Shown in pieces: positions 27,457 through 36,182 of a stretch of DNA of 64,000 nucleotides. The position numbers and the translations under genes are program-made. Numbering within the stretch: position 1 is the stretch's first letter; the number at the start of each line of letters is the position of its first letter. Under the pieces are notes generated by a model that was not told the DNA's origin, did no database searches, and worked only from the letters and a program-made list of their open reading frames with translations. The DNA is from Candidatus Paraprevotella stercoravium (GTDB lineage: Bacteria; Bacteroidota; Bacteroidia; Bacteroidales; Bacteroidaceae): positions 62,001 to 126,000 of the forward strand of contig CALUIU010000004.1 of NCBI GenBank assembly GCA_944320795.1, in the 5' to 3' direction.

Positions 27457-28728
27457 TTACTGTTTTTCAGGCACATGCTTATAATGGAAAACAAATGCAA
27501 AAAGGACGGCAACCACCAGGGCATATGCCGCAAACAGATACCAGCAGGTGCTCCATCCTTCGACAATCTCATGTCCGGTAGCATCCTGCAGATTATAGAC
27601 ATATTTATTAATGACCATCTGGGCTCCCAATGTACCGATCGTAGCTCCCAAACCATTGGTCATCACCATAAACAAGCCCTGAGCGCTGCTGCGGATGTGA
27701 ATGTCCGTTTCCTTGTCCACAAACAGAGAGCCGGAAACATTAAAGAAATCGAAGGCCACTCCATAAACAATCATGGAGAGGATGAAAAGCCAGACGCCCG
27801 TTCCCGGATCGCCCATGGCAAAAAAGGCGAAACGAAGCACCCAGGCAATCATAGCCATCAGCATCACGATCTTGATGCCGAAACGATGCAGGAAAAACGG
27901 AATCAGCAGGATACACAATGTCTCGCTGATCTGCGACAAAGAAATCAGGATATTGGCATGCTGAACACCGAAGGTATCGGCATACTCCGGTATCTGACTG
28001 AAAGAAGAAATAAACGGATTGGCAAAGCCGTTGGTAATCTGCAAACAAATACCCAACAGCATGGAGAAAATAAAGAAAACAGCCATTTTCTTTATTTTAA
28101 ACAAACGGAAGGCCTGAAGTCCCAAAGCTTCCGAAAGGCTTTTGGATCCTCCCTCGCGATCGACCGGACAAGCCGGAAGAGTAAAGACATAAAACGCCAG
28201 GATAAAACTCAGGATACCGGAAAAGGCGAACTGCAGCGCATTCTGCTGCATACCTCCGAGATCGACCACCCACATGGAACAGATGAAGCCCACGGTGCCA
28301 AACACACGAATCGGAGGAAAATGCTTCACCGTATCCATTCCGGCACGGTCCAATACCGAGTAAGCGACCGAGTTGGAAAGAGCGATCGTCGGCATAAAGA
28401 AAGCCACACTTAAAGTATACAAAGAAAACAAAGTGGAAAAGACGACATCCGCTCCGGCAGTCGTTCCATAATAGGACGCGGCAAACATAAACGCACCGGC
28501 AAGAAAATGACAGATGCCCAACAGTTTCTGTCCTTCTACCCAGCGGTCAGCAATGATACCGATCAGAGCCGGCATGAACAGGGAGACAATTCCCTGAACA
28601 GAATAAAACCAACCGATATTCTCAGCCTGACCGACCTGAGCCAGATAGCTTCCCATAGACGTCAGATATGCTCCCCATACAGCGAACTCCAAAAAGTTCA
28701 TGACCGTTAGTCTAATCTTCAAACTCAT
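27457..28728 (-). CDS. Nucleoside permease, NupG/NHS-type major facilitator
   Basis: The 423-residue integral membrane protein has about 12 predicted membrane helices and opens MNFLEFAVWGAYLTSMGSYL, a hallmark of the nucleoside:H+ symporter family. Other typical parts are GIIADRWVEGQKLLGICH and GGMQQNALQFAF. It would import nucleosides. It is the first gene of an eight-gene operon running left to 20564; the promoter -7 box is at 28769-28776. Confidence 0.88.
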   Translation of the reverse strand: MSLKIRLTVMNFLEFAVWGAYLTSMGSYLAQVGQAENIGWFYSVQGIVSLFMPALIGIIADRWVEGQKLLGICHFLAGAFMFAASYYGTTAGADVVFSTLFSLYTLSVAFFMPTIALSNSVAYSVLDRAGMDTVKHFPPIRVFGTVGFICSMWVVDLGGMQQNALQFAFSGILSFILAFYVFTLPACPVDREGGSKSLSEALGLQAFRLFKIKKMAVFFIFSMLLGICLQITNGFANPFISSFSQIPEYADTFGVQHANILISLSQISETLCILLIPFFLHRFGIKIVMLMAMIAWVLRFAFFAMGDPGTGVWLFILSMIVYGVAFDFFNVSGSLFVDKETDIHIRSSAQGLFMVMTNGLGATIGTLGAQMVINKYVYNLQDATGHEIVEGWSTCWYLFAAYALVVAVLFAFVFHYKHVPEKQ

Positions 28729-28768
28729 AATTCATTTCTTTTGCAATGAAACAACAATTTATAAATTG

Positions 28769-28776
28769 CAAAATTA
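28769..28776 (-). promoter_or_regulatory. -7 box of the nupG-like operon
   Basis: On the minus strand it reads TAATTTTG, 40 bp before the ATG at 28728. It is the only convincing promoter upstream of the eight tightly spaced genes. Confidence 0.65.
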
Positions 28777-28882
28777 AAAAAGTTTTTTGATTATCTGCCC
28801 GTCCGTAAAAAAAATCATGAAGTGTGAAAATGAAAATGTTTTTCTGGCCCGCTCCGGTTCTTACTAAGGAAGAAACCTATAT

Positions 28883-28951
28883 AAAAAAAAGAAGGTTGTC
28901 ATCTCGACAACCAATCTTTTCGTTAACCTTAAATCTAATACCATGAAAAAC
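28883..28951 (-). ncRNA. Candidate small terminator-ended RNA
   Basis: On the minus strand there is an exact -7 box TACCTTTG (28958-28965) with an ATTG 19 bp upstream. About 40 nt downstream comes a perfect hairpin GGTTGTC-GAGAT-GACAACC (28894-28912) followed by a long U-run (28883-28890). This defines a transcript of about 69 nt with no gene of its own. It lies in the 310-bp gap between rlmI and the nupG-like gene and could be a stand-alone sRNA or a premature-termination leader. The family is not recognised with certainty. Confidence 0.5.
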
Positions 28952-29038
28952 ACGATGCAAAGGTAGTGCTTTTTCATGAACTTGCAATAGTTTAAAGTGT
29001 ATTTTCATTCACTTTTACATCAATTAACATATATAATT

Positions 29039-30220
29039 TTATTCTACATAGAGCACCAGTCCTTTAAGATACTCACCTTCAGGATGATAGATATTTATAG
29101 GATGATCCGCCGGCTGGTGAAGCTGATGCAAGATGCGTACCTTTCTGCCACTTTGCGCAGCCGCACTAAAGACCGCCGTACGGAAATGATCCTTGCTCAC
29201 CACCTGTGAGCAACTGAAGGTAAACAGGATTCCCCCGGGCTGAATTTTCTCAAAAGCCTTGGCATTCAACCGGGTATATCCCTTCAAGGCCTGTTTCAAG
29301 GAATCTTTATGCTTGGCAAAAGCCGGAGGATCCAGAATAATCATATCATACTGGTCGCCCATGGCATCGAGATATTTGAAAGCATCTTCGGCAAATGCCT
29401 GATGACGGGGATCATCCGGAAAATTCAAGGCTATGTTCTTATTGACCAGATCCACAGCCTTGGCGGAACTGTCGACCGAATGCACCAGACGCGCACCGCC
29501 GCGCATGGCGTAAACGCTGAATCCACCGGTATAGCAGAACATATTCAGCAAGGCCCGTCCGTGGGCATAATGTTCCAGCAGAGAGCGGTTATCACGCTGA
29601 TCCACGAAAAAGCCAGTTTTCTGCCCCTTCAGCCAGTCAATATGAAACTTCAGTCCGTTTTCTACAGCCACATTATCCGCGCTTCCACCACGGATAAAGC
29701 CATTTTCCTGTCCCAGATTAGCCTTAAACGGCAAAGTGGTCTCACTCTTATAGTAGACATGCTCCACCGCACCTCCGGTCTGACTCAGCAACGCATCGGC
29801 AATCATCATACGGTCCACATGCATGCCCACGCTGTGTGCCTGCATCACGGCTGTTTTGCCATAGATATCCACAACCAGTCCGGGCAAGCAATCGCCTTCG
29901 CCGTGAATCAGACGATAGGTGTTGTTTCTCTCCGTTCCTGCCACTCCGATAGCACAGCGCATTTCATAAGCCACCCGCACCCGTTCTTCCCAGAATGCCG
30001 CGTTGATCTCGATATCCGAAAAAGAGAGCACGCGTACCGCAATGGAACCGACCTGCCAATGACCTACCGCCAGAAAATTTCCATCGGCCGACAGCACACG
30101 GACCACCTCCCCTTCTTCAAGAGTACCTTCAATATGATGAATCGCTCCGGAAAAGATCCAGGGGTGAAACCGCTTCAGACTCTCTTCTTTTCCTTTTTTC
30201 AGAAAAATATTCTTATACAT
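29039..30220 (-). CDS. Class I SAM-dependent rRNA methyltransferase (RlmI-like)
   Basis: The 393-residue protein has an N-terminal PUA domain (KRFHPWIFSGAIHHIEG), an EEHI-type domain, and a Rossmann methyltransferase domain with FVDQRDNR, MFCYTGGFSVYAMRGGA and ILDPPAFAK. This is the RlmI architecture, which makes m5C1962 in 23S rRNA; the FSCS motif near the C-terminus supplies the catalytic Cys. It is the last gene of a three-gene operon, 12 bp behind the exonuclease gene. Confidence 0.9.
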   Translation of the reverse strand: MYKNIFLKKGKEESLKRFHPWIFSGAIHHIEGTLEEGEVVRVLSADGNFLAVGHWQVGSIAVRVLSFSDIEINAAFWEERVRVAYEMRCAIGVAGTERNNTYRLIHGEGDCLPGLVVDIYGKTAVMQAHSVGMHVDRMMIADALLSQTGGAVEHVYYKSETTLPFKANLGQENGFIRGGSADNVAVENGLKFHIDWLKGQKTGFFVDQRDNRSLLEHYAHGRALLNMFCYTGGFSVYAMRGGARLVHSVDSSAKAVDLVNKNIALNFPDDPRHQAFAEDAFKYLDAMGDQYDMIILDPPAFAKHKDSLKQALKGYTRLNAKAFEKIQPGGILFTFSCSQVVSKDHFRTAVFSAAAQSGRKVRILHQLHQPADHPINIYHPEGEYLKGLVLYVE

Positions 30221-30232
30221 AAAATAAAGATG

Positions 30233-30874
30233 TTATATTGCATTATTATTGATTGCTTGCTCCGTACGCACCAACAGCTGAAAATCACCGGTCCGGCCCA
30301 AGGATACCAGTTCGTTATAAATGCGCACACAGGCCCACGCATCCGTTGCCGCATACAGTTTCTGACTGTCGGTCAGTATATCCGCCTCCCAATTGGTAAG
30401 CCGCTGCCCCTTGGATATTTTCTCCCGAAACAGATTGGCATAGATTTTCTGAAGGCTCATATCTTCAATGCCTATCTTCTTCACAAAATCCTGCAGGTCC
30501 AGAAAGTTGGCCGGAGAGAAGTTTCCCCTTTTATGCAGCATGGCCAAATCATCCTTTAGGGACAAGCCCACCTTCAGAATGGTCTTTTCCTGCAGAAGGG
30601 AAGTCAGTGACGACGGAAGACCGATCCGGTTCAAACGGAACAGGAAACAGGTATCTTCCGTGGAAACCTGCAGCAAAGCCACAGCATTCACCTTGCCTTT
30701 TTTAAAAGAAGGACGAGTCTCCGTATCCACGCCCAACAATGGGAAAGTCCGGAGATAATCTACGGCTTTCTGTGCTTCCCCCTCTGTCTGGATCGTAAAA
30801 ATCCGTCCTTCAAAAACCGCCCGGGGTAAGGTATTCAGTTCATTTTTATCAAACTTATTGTACAGTGTTTTCAT
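30233..30874 (-). CDS. 3'-5' exonuclease (RNase D-like DEDD family)
   Basis: The 213-residue protein holds the DEDD exonuclease core: Exo I LGVDTETRPSFKKG, Exo II VGLSLKDDLAML, and Exo III YAATDAWACVRIYNEL (Tyr-type). There is no HRDC domain, so it is a compact RNase D/WRN-exo-like enzyme acting on RNA or DNA 3' ends. Its start overlaps the DUF5063 stop by 4 bp. Confidence 0.88.
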   Translation of the reverse strand: MKTLYNKFDKNELNTLPRAVFEGRIFTIQTEGEAQKAVDYLRTFPLLGVDTETRPSFKKGKVNAVALLQVSTEDTCFLFRLNRIGLPSSLTSLLQEKTILKVGLSLKDDLAMLHKRGNFSPANFLDLQDFVKKIGIEDMSLQKIYANLFREKISKGQRLTNWEADILTDSQKLYAATDAWACVRIYNELVSLGRTGDFQLLVRTEQAINNNAI

Positions 30875-31449
30875 AATAATTCCGACGAATCTTCATCCAA
30901 CAAATCCCCGGCATCCGCAGCATCCGTCTCCCGATCGGCCACCTGCCGCGCACCATGCAATGCCCGCAAGCCACTCAGCAAGGTCTGCCCCCAATAAAGA
31001 TCAAACTGCTCGCGCACCTGCACCAGAGCTTCATACATACTTGATTCTATCTCCAGTTTATAAGTCGTAACAAAGTTACGCACGGCCTGATATACATCCG
31101 CCAAATCTTCCGAAATACTTTTCATCTGAGGTTCCTGGACATAATCAAGACTGGTGAGATCCAGATCCAGATAAGCATCACGCTCACCCAAAATACGGCT
31201 CACCTGCATACGGACCGCCTCATAATCCTGCTCTGTAACAAATTCTTCGGGAAAAGAATCTCCCAGATCTTCCATACGAGGAAGAAGAAGAGCCTTTAAA
31301 TAAAGCAAAGGAAGAAGTTTTAACAAAGTTTCTATAAAATCTTTCTGCCGGACCTCGGTATGCCGCTCCAAAAAGGCACAATATTGCACTCCGACAGTAA
31401 CAAACTCCAAAACATCTTTATGATAAATCACAGACTTCATACTTTCCAT
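30871..31449 (-). CDS. DUF5063 family protein
   Basis: The all-helical product of about 192 residues matches DUF5063, a cytoplasmic Bacteroidetes family with no assigned function; the acidic C-terminus is low-complexity. The GTG at 31479 would start at or before the predicted transcription start (the -7 box is at 31484-31491), so ATG 31449 is preferred. It leads an operon with an exonuclease and an rRNA methyltransferase. Confidence 0.8.
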   Translation of the reverse strand: MESMKSVIYHKDVLEFVTVGVQYCAFLERHTEVRQKDFIETLLKLLPLLYLKALLLPRMEDLGDSFPEEFVTEQDYEAVRMQVSRILGERDAYLDLDLTSLDYVQEPQMKSISEDLADVYQAVRNFVTTYKLEIESSMYEALVQVREQFDLYWGQTLLSGLRALHGARQVADRETDAADAGDLLDEDSSELL

Positions 31450-31483
31450 AAAAGCAGTGGTTCTTTTAAATAAATTCACGTTA

Positions 31484-31491
31484 CAAAGGTA
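31484..31491 (-). promoter_or_regulatory. -7 box of the DUF5063-exonuclease-rlmI operon
   Basis: On the minus strand it reads TACCTTTG. It decides the DUF5063 start in favour of ATG 31449. Confidence 0.7.
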
Positions 31492-31534
31492 ACAAAATTC
31501 ACACGAAAATATATAAGGATATACGATTTTAGAT

Positions 31535-31542
31535 TAATTTTG
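31535..31542 (+). promoter_or_regulatory. -7 box of ftsK
   Basis: TAATTTTG lies 29 bp before the ftsK start codon, divergent from the promoter at 31484-31491. No clear -33 element is seen. Confidence 0.6.
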
Positions 31543-31571
31543 CGAAAGTTTCTTTTTAAACCCCTTTTTAC

Positions 31572-34067
31572 ATGTCGACAAAAAATACATCCATACGAAT
31601 AACCAAACTGGGAAACAAGACAAAACCGGGCGGAAAAACAGCCGCCAAAAAGAAAGGCAAACAGCCGGTGAGTGACAACGACCAACCCGACCGTACGGAA
31701 ACGATTCACTTTGTAATCGGAAGCTTCCTGCTGGTGGTCAGCCTGCTGATGCTCTTGTCTTTTTCTTCCTATATCTTTACAGGAGCAGAAGATCAGGGAC
31801 TTGTCGAGGCAAACGCAACCGAAGGCTTTTCCAATTATGCCGGGAGCATCGGTGCCTATTGTGCCAATTTCTGGATGAACAAGTGTTTTGGTGTGGCAGC
31901 CTTCTTCATTCCGGTTTTTCTTCTGGCCGCTTCGATGAAACTGACCAAAGCCTATCACATACGTCTGTGGAAATGGTTCCTGCACTGTTCATTCCTGACC
32001 ATCTGGGTATCACTGACCGCCTCTTTCTTTTTCGACAGCGTCGTCGCTGATATTCCGGAATGGAACTTTCTGAATCCGGGAGGCAGCCACGGACAGTTTG
32101 TCGTAGAGCGTCTCACCCAGAGTGCCGGCACTGTCGGCGTATTCCTGATCATCCTGCTGAGCGCCCTGGTCTATTTCATTTATCTGAGCCGGAGTACCAT
32201 TCTTTTCGTGCGCAAGATTCTGAACCCGGTAGAATATCTCAAATCCAAAATGCCCCACAGCCATGCTTCGGAGGAACCGGAAGCACTTGGCGAGGAAGAC
32301 GGAAATGAGCAGTTGAAAACAGACACAACAATACCGGAAACTACCGTAAAGATTATTGAGGAACCATCCGAGCCCTCTCATGAAGAGGCAGACGAACCTC
32401 TCCAGCCAAGCACCATCGATTTTGAACTTGCTCCCCGGAAAAAGCCGGAAAAAACGACATCCGTTGCCGTAAAACAAAATTCCGACGCTGACATCACGCT
32501 CGACATCGCCGAAGTCAAGCAGGAAGAAACCGCCAACGAAAGCGGAAAAGGAGCCCTGGAGCCATTCGATCCCAAGCTGGATCTGGAAAACTACCAATAT
32601 CCCGTGCTCGAACTGCTCAATAAATACGAAGATACGGGATGCGGCATCGATATGGAAGAACAAAACAAGAACAAAGACCAGATCATTGAGGTGCTGCAAA
32701 ACTTCGGGGTAGGCATTTCTTCCATCAAAGCCACAGTCGGACCGACCATCACCCTTTATGAAATCACTCCGGCCAAAGGAGTACGTATCTCCAAAATCAA
32801 GAATCTGGAGGATGATATCGCCCTGAGCCTTAGTGCCTTGGGAATCCGAATCATCGCGCCTATCCCCGGAAAGGGAACCATCGGTATCGAAGTGCCCAAC
32901 GCCCGTCCGCAAATGGTATCCATGGAAAGTATCCTGAACAGCCGGAAATTCCAGGAAGCAGACATGGAACTGCCCATCGCCCTCGGCAAGACCATTACCA
33001 ACGAGGTCTTTATGGTCGATCTGGCCAAGATGCCGCACCTGCTGGTTGCCGGTGCGACAGGACAGGGTAAGTCTGTGGGACTGAATGCCATCATTACGTC
33101 ACTGCTTTACAAGAAGCATCCGGCAGAACTGAAGTTTGTCATGGTGGATCCCAAAAAGGTGGAGTTCAGCATCTATGCCCCCATCGAGAATCATTTTCTG
33201 GCTAAAGTAGCCGATGAACCCGGCGAACCGATCATCACCGATGTCAACAAAGTGGTACAGACCCTGAAGAGCCTCTGCGTGGAGATGGACAGCCGTTATG
33301 ACCTGCTGAAAAAGGCAAGGGCCCGTAACCTGAAAGAATACAACACCAAATTCAAGAACCGCCAGCTCAACCCCGAAAACGGGCATCGCTTCATGCCTTA
33401 TATCGTAGTGGTCATCGATGAGTTCGGCGACCTGATCATGACTGCGGGAAAAGAGATCGAGTTGCCGATTGCCCGCATCGCCCAACTGGCCCGTGCGGTA
33501 GGTATTCATATGATTATCGCCACCCAACGCCCGACCACCAACATTATTACGGGAACCATCAAAGCCAACTTCCCGGCCCGTATGGCATTCAAGGTGAGCT
33601 CCATGATTGACTCCCGCACCATTCTGGACCGTCCCGGCGCCAATCAGCTGATCGGACGAGGTGACATGCTCTTCCTGAGCGGAAGCGAGCCGGTCCGCGT
33701 GCAATGCGCATTTGTTGACACCCCAGAAGTGGAACACATCGCCAACTATATTGCCCGCCAGCAAAGTTATGCCGGTCCTTTCGAACTGCCGCGCGTAGAA
33801 GTGGAAGGCGAAGAAAGCGGTGCCAATGTGGATATGACCAATCTGGACCCTCTTTTCGAAGAGGCTGCGCGCATGATTGTAGGAACCCAGCAAGGATCCA
33901 CTTCCATGATCCAGCGCAAATTCTCCATAGGCTACAACCGTGCCGGACGCCTGATGGACCAACTGGAAAAAGCCGGCATCGTGGGCGCGGCACAAGGAAG
34001 CAAGCCCCGCGAGGTTCTTTGTGTGGATGAAACCGATCTGGAAATGCGTTTAAATAATTTAAGATAG
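31572..34067 (+). CDS. ftsK: DNA translocase FtsK/SpoIIIE
   Basis: The 831-residue protein has a basic N-terminus, four membrane segments (about residues 45-210), an acidic linker (about 225-340), then the RecA-like motor with Walker A GATGQGKSVGLNA (near 490-505), Walker B VVIDEFGDL (near 615) and TQRPTTNIITG. It ends in a C-terminal gamma winged helix (TSMIQRKFSIGYNRAGRLMDQLEKAGI) that reads polar KOPS-like sequences. It pumps DNA at the division septum and supports dimer resolution. lolA follows after 9 bp. Confidence 0.95.
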   Translation: MSTKNTSIRITKLGNKTKPGGKTAAKKKGKQPVSDNDQPDRTETIHFVIGSFLLVVSLLMLLSFSSYIFTGAEDQGLVEANATEGFSNYAGSIGAYCANFWMNKCFGVAAFFIPVFLLAASMKLTKAYHIRLWKWFLHCSFLTIWVSLTASFFFDSVVADIPEWNFLNPGGSHGQFVVERLTQSAGTVGVFLIILLSALVYFIYLSRSTILFVRKILNPVEYLKSKMPHSHASEEPEALGEEDGNEQLKTDTTIPETTVKIIEEPSEPSHEEADEPLQPSTIDFELAPRKKPEKTTSVAVKQNSDADITLDIAEVKQEETANESGKGALEPFDPKLDLENYQYPVLELLNKYEDTGCGIDMEEQNKNKDQIIEVLQNFGVGISSIKATVGPTITLYEITPAKGVRISKIKNLEDDIALSLSALGIRIIAPIPGKGTIGIEVPNARPQMVSMESILNSRKFQEADMELPIALGKTITNEVFMVDLAKMPHLLVAGATGQGKSVGLNAIITSLLYKKHPAELKFVMVDPKKVEFSIYAPIENHFLAKVADEPGEPIITDVNKVVQTLKSLCVEMDSRYDLLKKARARNLKEYNTKFKNRQLNPENGHRFMPYIVVVIDEFGDLIMTAGKEIELPIARIAQLARAVGIHMIIATQRPTTNIITGTIKANFPARMAFKVSSMIDSRTILDRPGANQLIGRGDMLFLSGSEPVRVQCAFVDTPEVEHIANYIARQQSYAGPFELPRVEVEGEESGANVDMTNLDPLFEEAARMIVGTQQGSTSMIQRKFSIGYNRAGRLMDQLEKAGIVGAAQGSKPREVLCVDETDLEMRLNNLR

Positions 34068-34076
34068 CAGAAACTT

Positions 34077-34715
34077 ATGAAGAAAATCTTTTTATTACTT
34101 TTGTTTGTATGCGGACTGCAAAGTATTTCCGCCCAGAAAGACAGTCAAGCCCGCAAAGTACTGGAAGCTACCGAAAAAGCCTTTACCCAAGGCGGAGGTG
34201 TAAAAGCCCGGTTTAGCGCAGAGAACTTCGTCAACGGACAATCTCAGGGCAAGACAGAAGGAACCATGATGATCCTAAATCAAAAATTCCAGCTGACCAC
34301 CGATCAGGTCATCACCTGGTTTGACGGCAAGACCCAATGGAGTTATCTGAAACAGAATGACGAGGTCAATGTCAGTACCCCTTCAAAAGCCGAACTTCAG
34401 GGCATGAATCCTTATGCCTTTCTGAGTATATATAAAAAAGGATTCCGCTATACCATGCAAAAAGGCAGCTTGCGCGGACAAGGAGTATACACGGTACATC
34501 TGACGGCAGAGAAACCATCGGACGACCTGCAGGAAATTCTGTTGGATGTTTCCCAAAGCAACTATACCCCCTTCTGCATCCGTTTCCGTCAGAAGAACGG
34601 GGTCTGGACCAAAATTGTCGTACGCGATTTCAAAAACAAGCAAAGCTTCAAGGAACAGGATTTTGTATTCCCAAAAGAAGCCTATCCGCACGCAGAAATC
34701 ATTGATTTAAGATAA
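34077..34715 (+). CDS. LolA-like outer-membrane lipoprotein carrier
   Basis: The 212-residue protein has a signal peptide (residues 1-19, ending SISAQ) and a LolA half-barrel fold: LEATEKAFTQGGGVKARFSAENF, ITWFDGKTQWSYLKQNDEVNVSTPS and MNPYAFLSIYKKGF. LolA-type proteins shuttle lipoproteins through the periplasm. Bacteroidetes have several paralogs, so the strict lipoprotein-carrier role is likely but not certain. It sits between ftsK and trxB on the same strand. Confidence 0.85.
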   Translation: MKKIFLLLLFVCGLQSISAQKDSQARKVLEATEKAFTQGGGVKARFSAENFVNGQSQGKTEGTMMILNQKFQLTTDQVITWFDGKTQWSYLKQNDEVNVSTPSKAELQGMNPYAFLSIYKKGFRYTMQKGSLRGQGVYTVHLTAEKPSDDLQEILLDVSQSNYTPFCIRFRQKNGVWTKIVVRDFKNKQSFKEQDFVFPKEAYPHAEIIDLR

Positions 34716-34752
34716 ACATTACATTAATTAAATTCAAAACAGATAAAGAGTT

Positions 34753-35691
34753 ATGGAACATATCCGTTGTTTGATCATCGGTTCCGGCCCTGCCGGATAC
34801 ACAGCGGCAATTTATGCCGGACGTGCCAACCTGAGCCCAGTGGTCTACGAAGGCATACAGCCGGGCGGTCAGTTGACAACCACAACCGAAGTCGAGAATT
34901 TCCCGGGATATCCGGAAGGTATTACCGGTCCGGAACTTATGGACGACCTACGGAAACAGGCCGAACGGTTCGGCGCTGACATCCGCAGTGCCATTGCCAT
35001 CAAGACCGACCTGAGCGAACGTCCTTACCGGATCACCTTTGACAACGGTGACGAAGTCAGTGCCGACACCCTGATCATTGCCACCGGTGCCACAGCCAAA
35101 TATCTGGGACTGGACGACGAGAAAAAATATGCCGGAATGGGAGTCAGCGCCTGCGCTACCTGCGACGGCTTCTTCTACCGCAAAAAGACCGTGGCCGTAG
35201 TTGGCGGCGGTGACACAGCCTGCGAAGAAGCAACCTATCTGGCAGGACTTGCCAGCAAAGTATATCTGATTGTACGCAAGCCTTATCTGCGCGCTTCAAA
35301 AATCATGCAGGAACGCGTGCTGAACAATCCGAAAATCGAAGTTCTCTTTGAACACAACACCGTAGGTCTCTTCGGCGAAAACGGAGTGGAAGGAGCCCAT
35401 CTGGTAAAACGTTTGGGCGAAGCTGACGAAACCCGCTATGACATCGCCATTGACGGTTTCTTCCTGGCTATCGGTCATAAACCTAATTCCGACATATTCA
35501 AACCTTGGATCCAGACAGACGAAGTAGGCTATATTCTGACCGAAGGAGCGACTCCCCGTACAGGAGTTCCCGGTGTATTTGCAGCCGGTGACGTAGCCGA
35601 CCCACACTACCGTCAGGCTATTACAGCGGCAGGCAGCGGCTGTAAAGCTGCCATTGAGGCAGAACGCTATCTGACAGAGAATAATTTATAA
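34753..35691 (+). CDS. trxB: Thioredoxin-disulfide reductase
   Basis: This 312-residue flavoprotein has the FAD site GSGPAGYTAAIYAGRA (residues 10-25), the redox-active CATC (Cys134 and Cys137), the NADPH site VGGGDTACEEA, and a second FAD motif GVFAAGDVAD. It reduces thioredoxin with NADPH and supports oxidative-stress defence in these anaerobes. It lies 37 bp after lolA, probably in the ftsK transcript. Confidence 0.95.
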   Translation: MEHIRCLIIGSGPAGYTAAIYAGRANLSPVVYEGIQPGGQLTTTTEVENFPGYPEGITGPELMDDLRKQAERFGADIRSAIAIKTDLSERPYRITFDNGDEVSADTLIIATGATAKYLGLDDEKKYAGMGVSACATCDGFFYRKKTVAVVGGGDTACEEATYLAGLASKVYLIVRKPYLRASKIMQERVLNNPKIEVLFEHNTVGLFGENGVEGAHLVKRLGEADETRYDIAIDGFFLAIGHKPNSDIFKPWIQTDEVGYILTEGATPRTGVPGVFAAGDVADPHYRQAITAAGSGCKAAIEAERYLTENNL

Positions 35692-35713
35692 AAAACATTA
35701 AATAAACAAATTC

Positions 35714-35763
35714 CGGCTGCAAAGATTTTTATTTACGAAATCAAAGATGTATCTTTGCAGCCG
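35714..35763. repeat. 13-bp inverted repeat overlapping the rplU promoter
   Basis: Arms CGGCTGCAAAGAT (35714-35726) and ATCTTTGCAGCCG (35751-35763) are perfect complements 24 bp apart. The right arm contains most of the rplU -7 box. It could be an operator, or a hairpin ending the trxB transcript; there is no T-run after it. Confidence 0.7.
35750..35757 (+). promoter_or_regulatory. -7 box of rplU-rpmA
   Basis: TATCTTTG followed by CA, an exact TAnnTTTG match. It predicts a leader of about 80 nt. Confidence 0.75.
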
Positions 35764-35843
35764 ATTTTAGTCCGTGGAGGCTCGGTCAAGAAATATCCCA
35801 GATATTCGCCTTGCGGAGAAACCCGTTTAATTATTTAAAATAA
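35764..35843 (+). promoter_or_regulatory. Candidate structured leader of the L21-L27 operon
   Basis: The 80-nt 5' leader folds on inspection: hairpin AATATC-CCA-GATATT (35792-35806), enclosed by GGC/GCC (35779-35781 with 35808-35810) and CCG/CGG (35772-35774 with 35814-35816) with an internal loop. Such leaders are often autoregulatory in ribosomal-protein operons. That role is inference. Confidence 0.45.
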
Positions 35844-36161
35844 ATGTACGCAATTGTAGAAATTAACGGTCAGCAGTTCAAAGCTGAAGAAGGTAAGAAA
35901 CTGTTTGTTTACCACATTCAGAACGCTGAAGCAAACCAAACTGTAGAGTTTGAAAAAGTATTATTGGTTGACAACGCCGGTAACATCACTGTAGGCGCTC
36001 CTACTGTAGAAGGTGCTAAGGTTGTATGTGAGGTTGTATCTCCACTGGTAAAAGGTGACAAGGTGTTGGTATTCCACAAGAAGAGAAGAAAAGGTTATCG
36101 TAAACTGAATGGTCATCGCCAGCAGTTCACTGAGTTAACTATCAAACAAGTTATTGCTTAA
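35844..36161 (+). CDS. rplU: 50S ribosomal protein L21
   Basis: The 105-residue protein begins [22 protein letters not shown] and ends with [24 protein letters not shown], the L21 signature that contacts 23S rRNA. Codon use is that of a highly expressed gene. rpmA follows after 21 bp, the usual rplU-rpmA order. Confidence 0.97.
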   Translation: MYAIVEINGQQFKAEEGKKLFVYHIQNAEANQTVEFEKVLLVDNAGNITVGAPTVEGAKVVCEVVSPLVKGDKVLVFHKKRRKGYRKLNGHRQQFTELTIKQVIA

Positions 36162-36182
36162 TCATTAAAAACGTAGAAAGAA

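Noticed and set aside
28863-28944. A 26-codon minus-strand frame through the small RNA candidate
   Set aside because: It reads straight through the terminator hairpin and U-run, so a full mRNA is unlikely.
28943-28966. A 7-codon plus-strand leader peptide (MKNTMQR)
   Set aside because: No plus-strand gene follows, and the same bases are better explained as a minus-strand -7 box (TACCTTTG) starting a terminator-ended RNA.
32010-33038. A 342-codon minus-strand frame opposite ftsK
   Set aside because: It overlaps conserved FtsK motor motifs and has no family match; a shadow frame.
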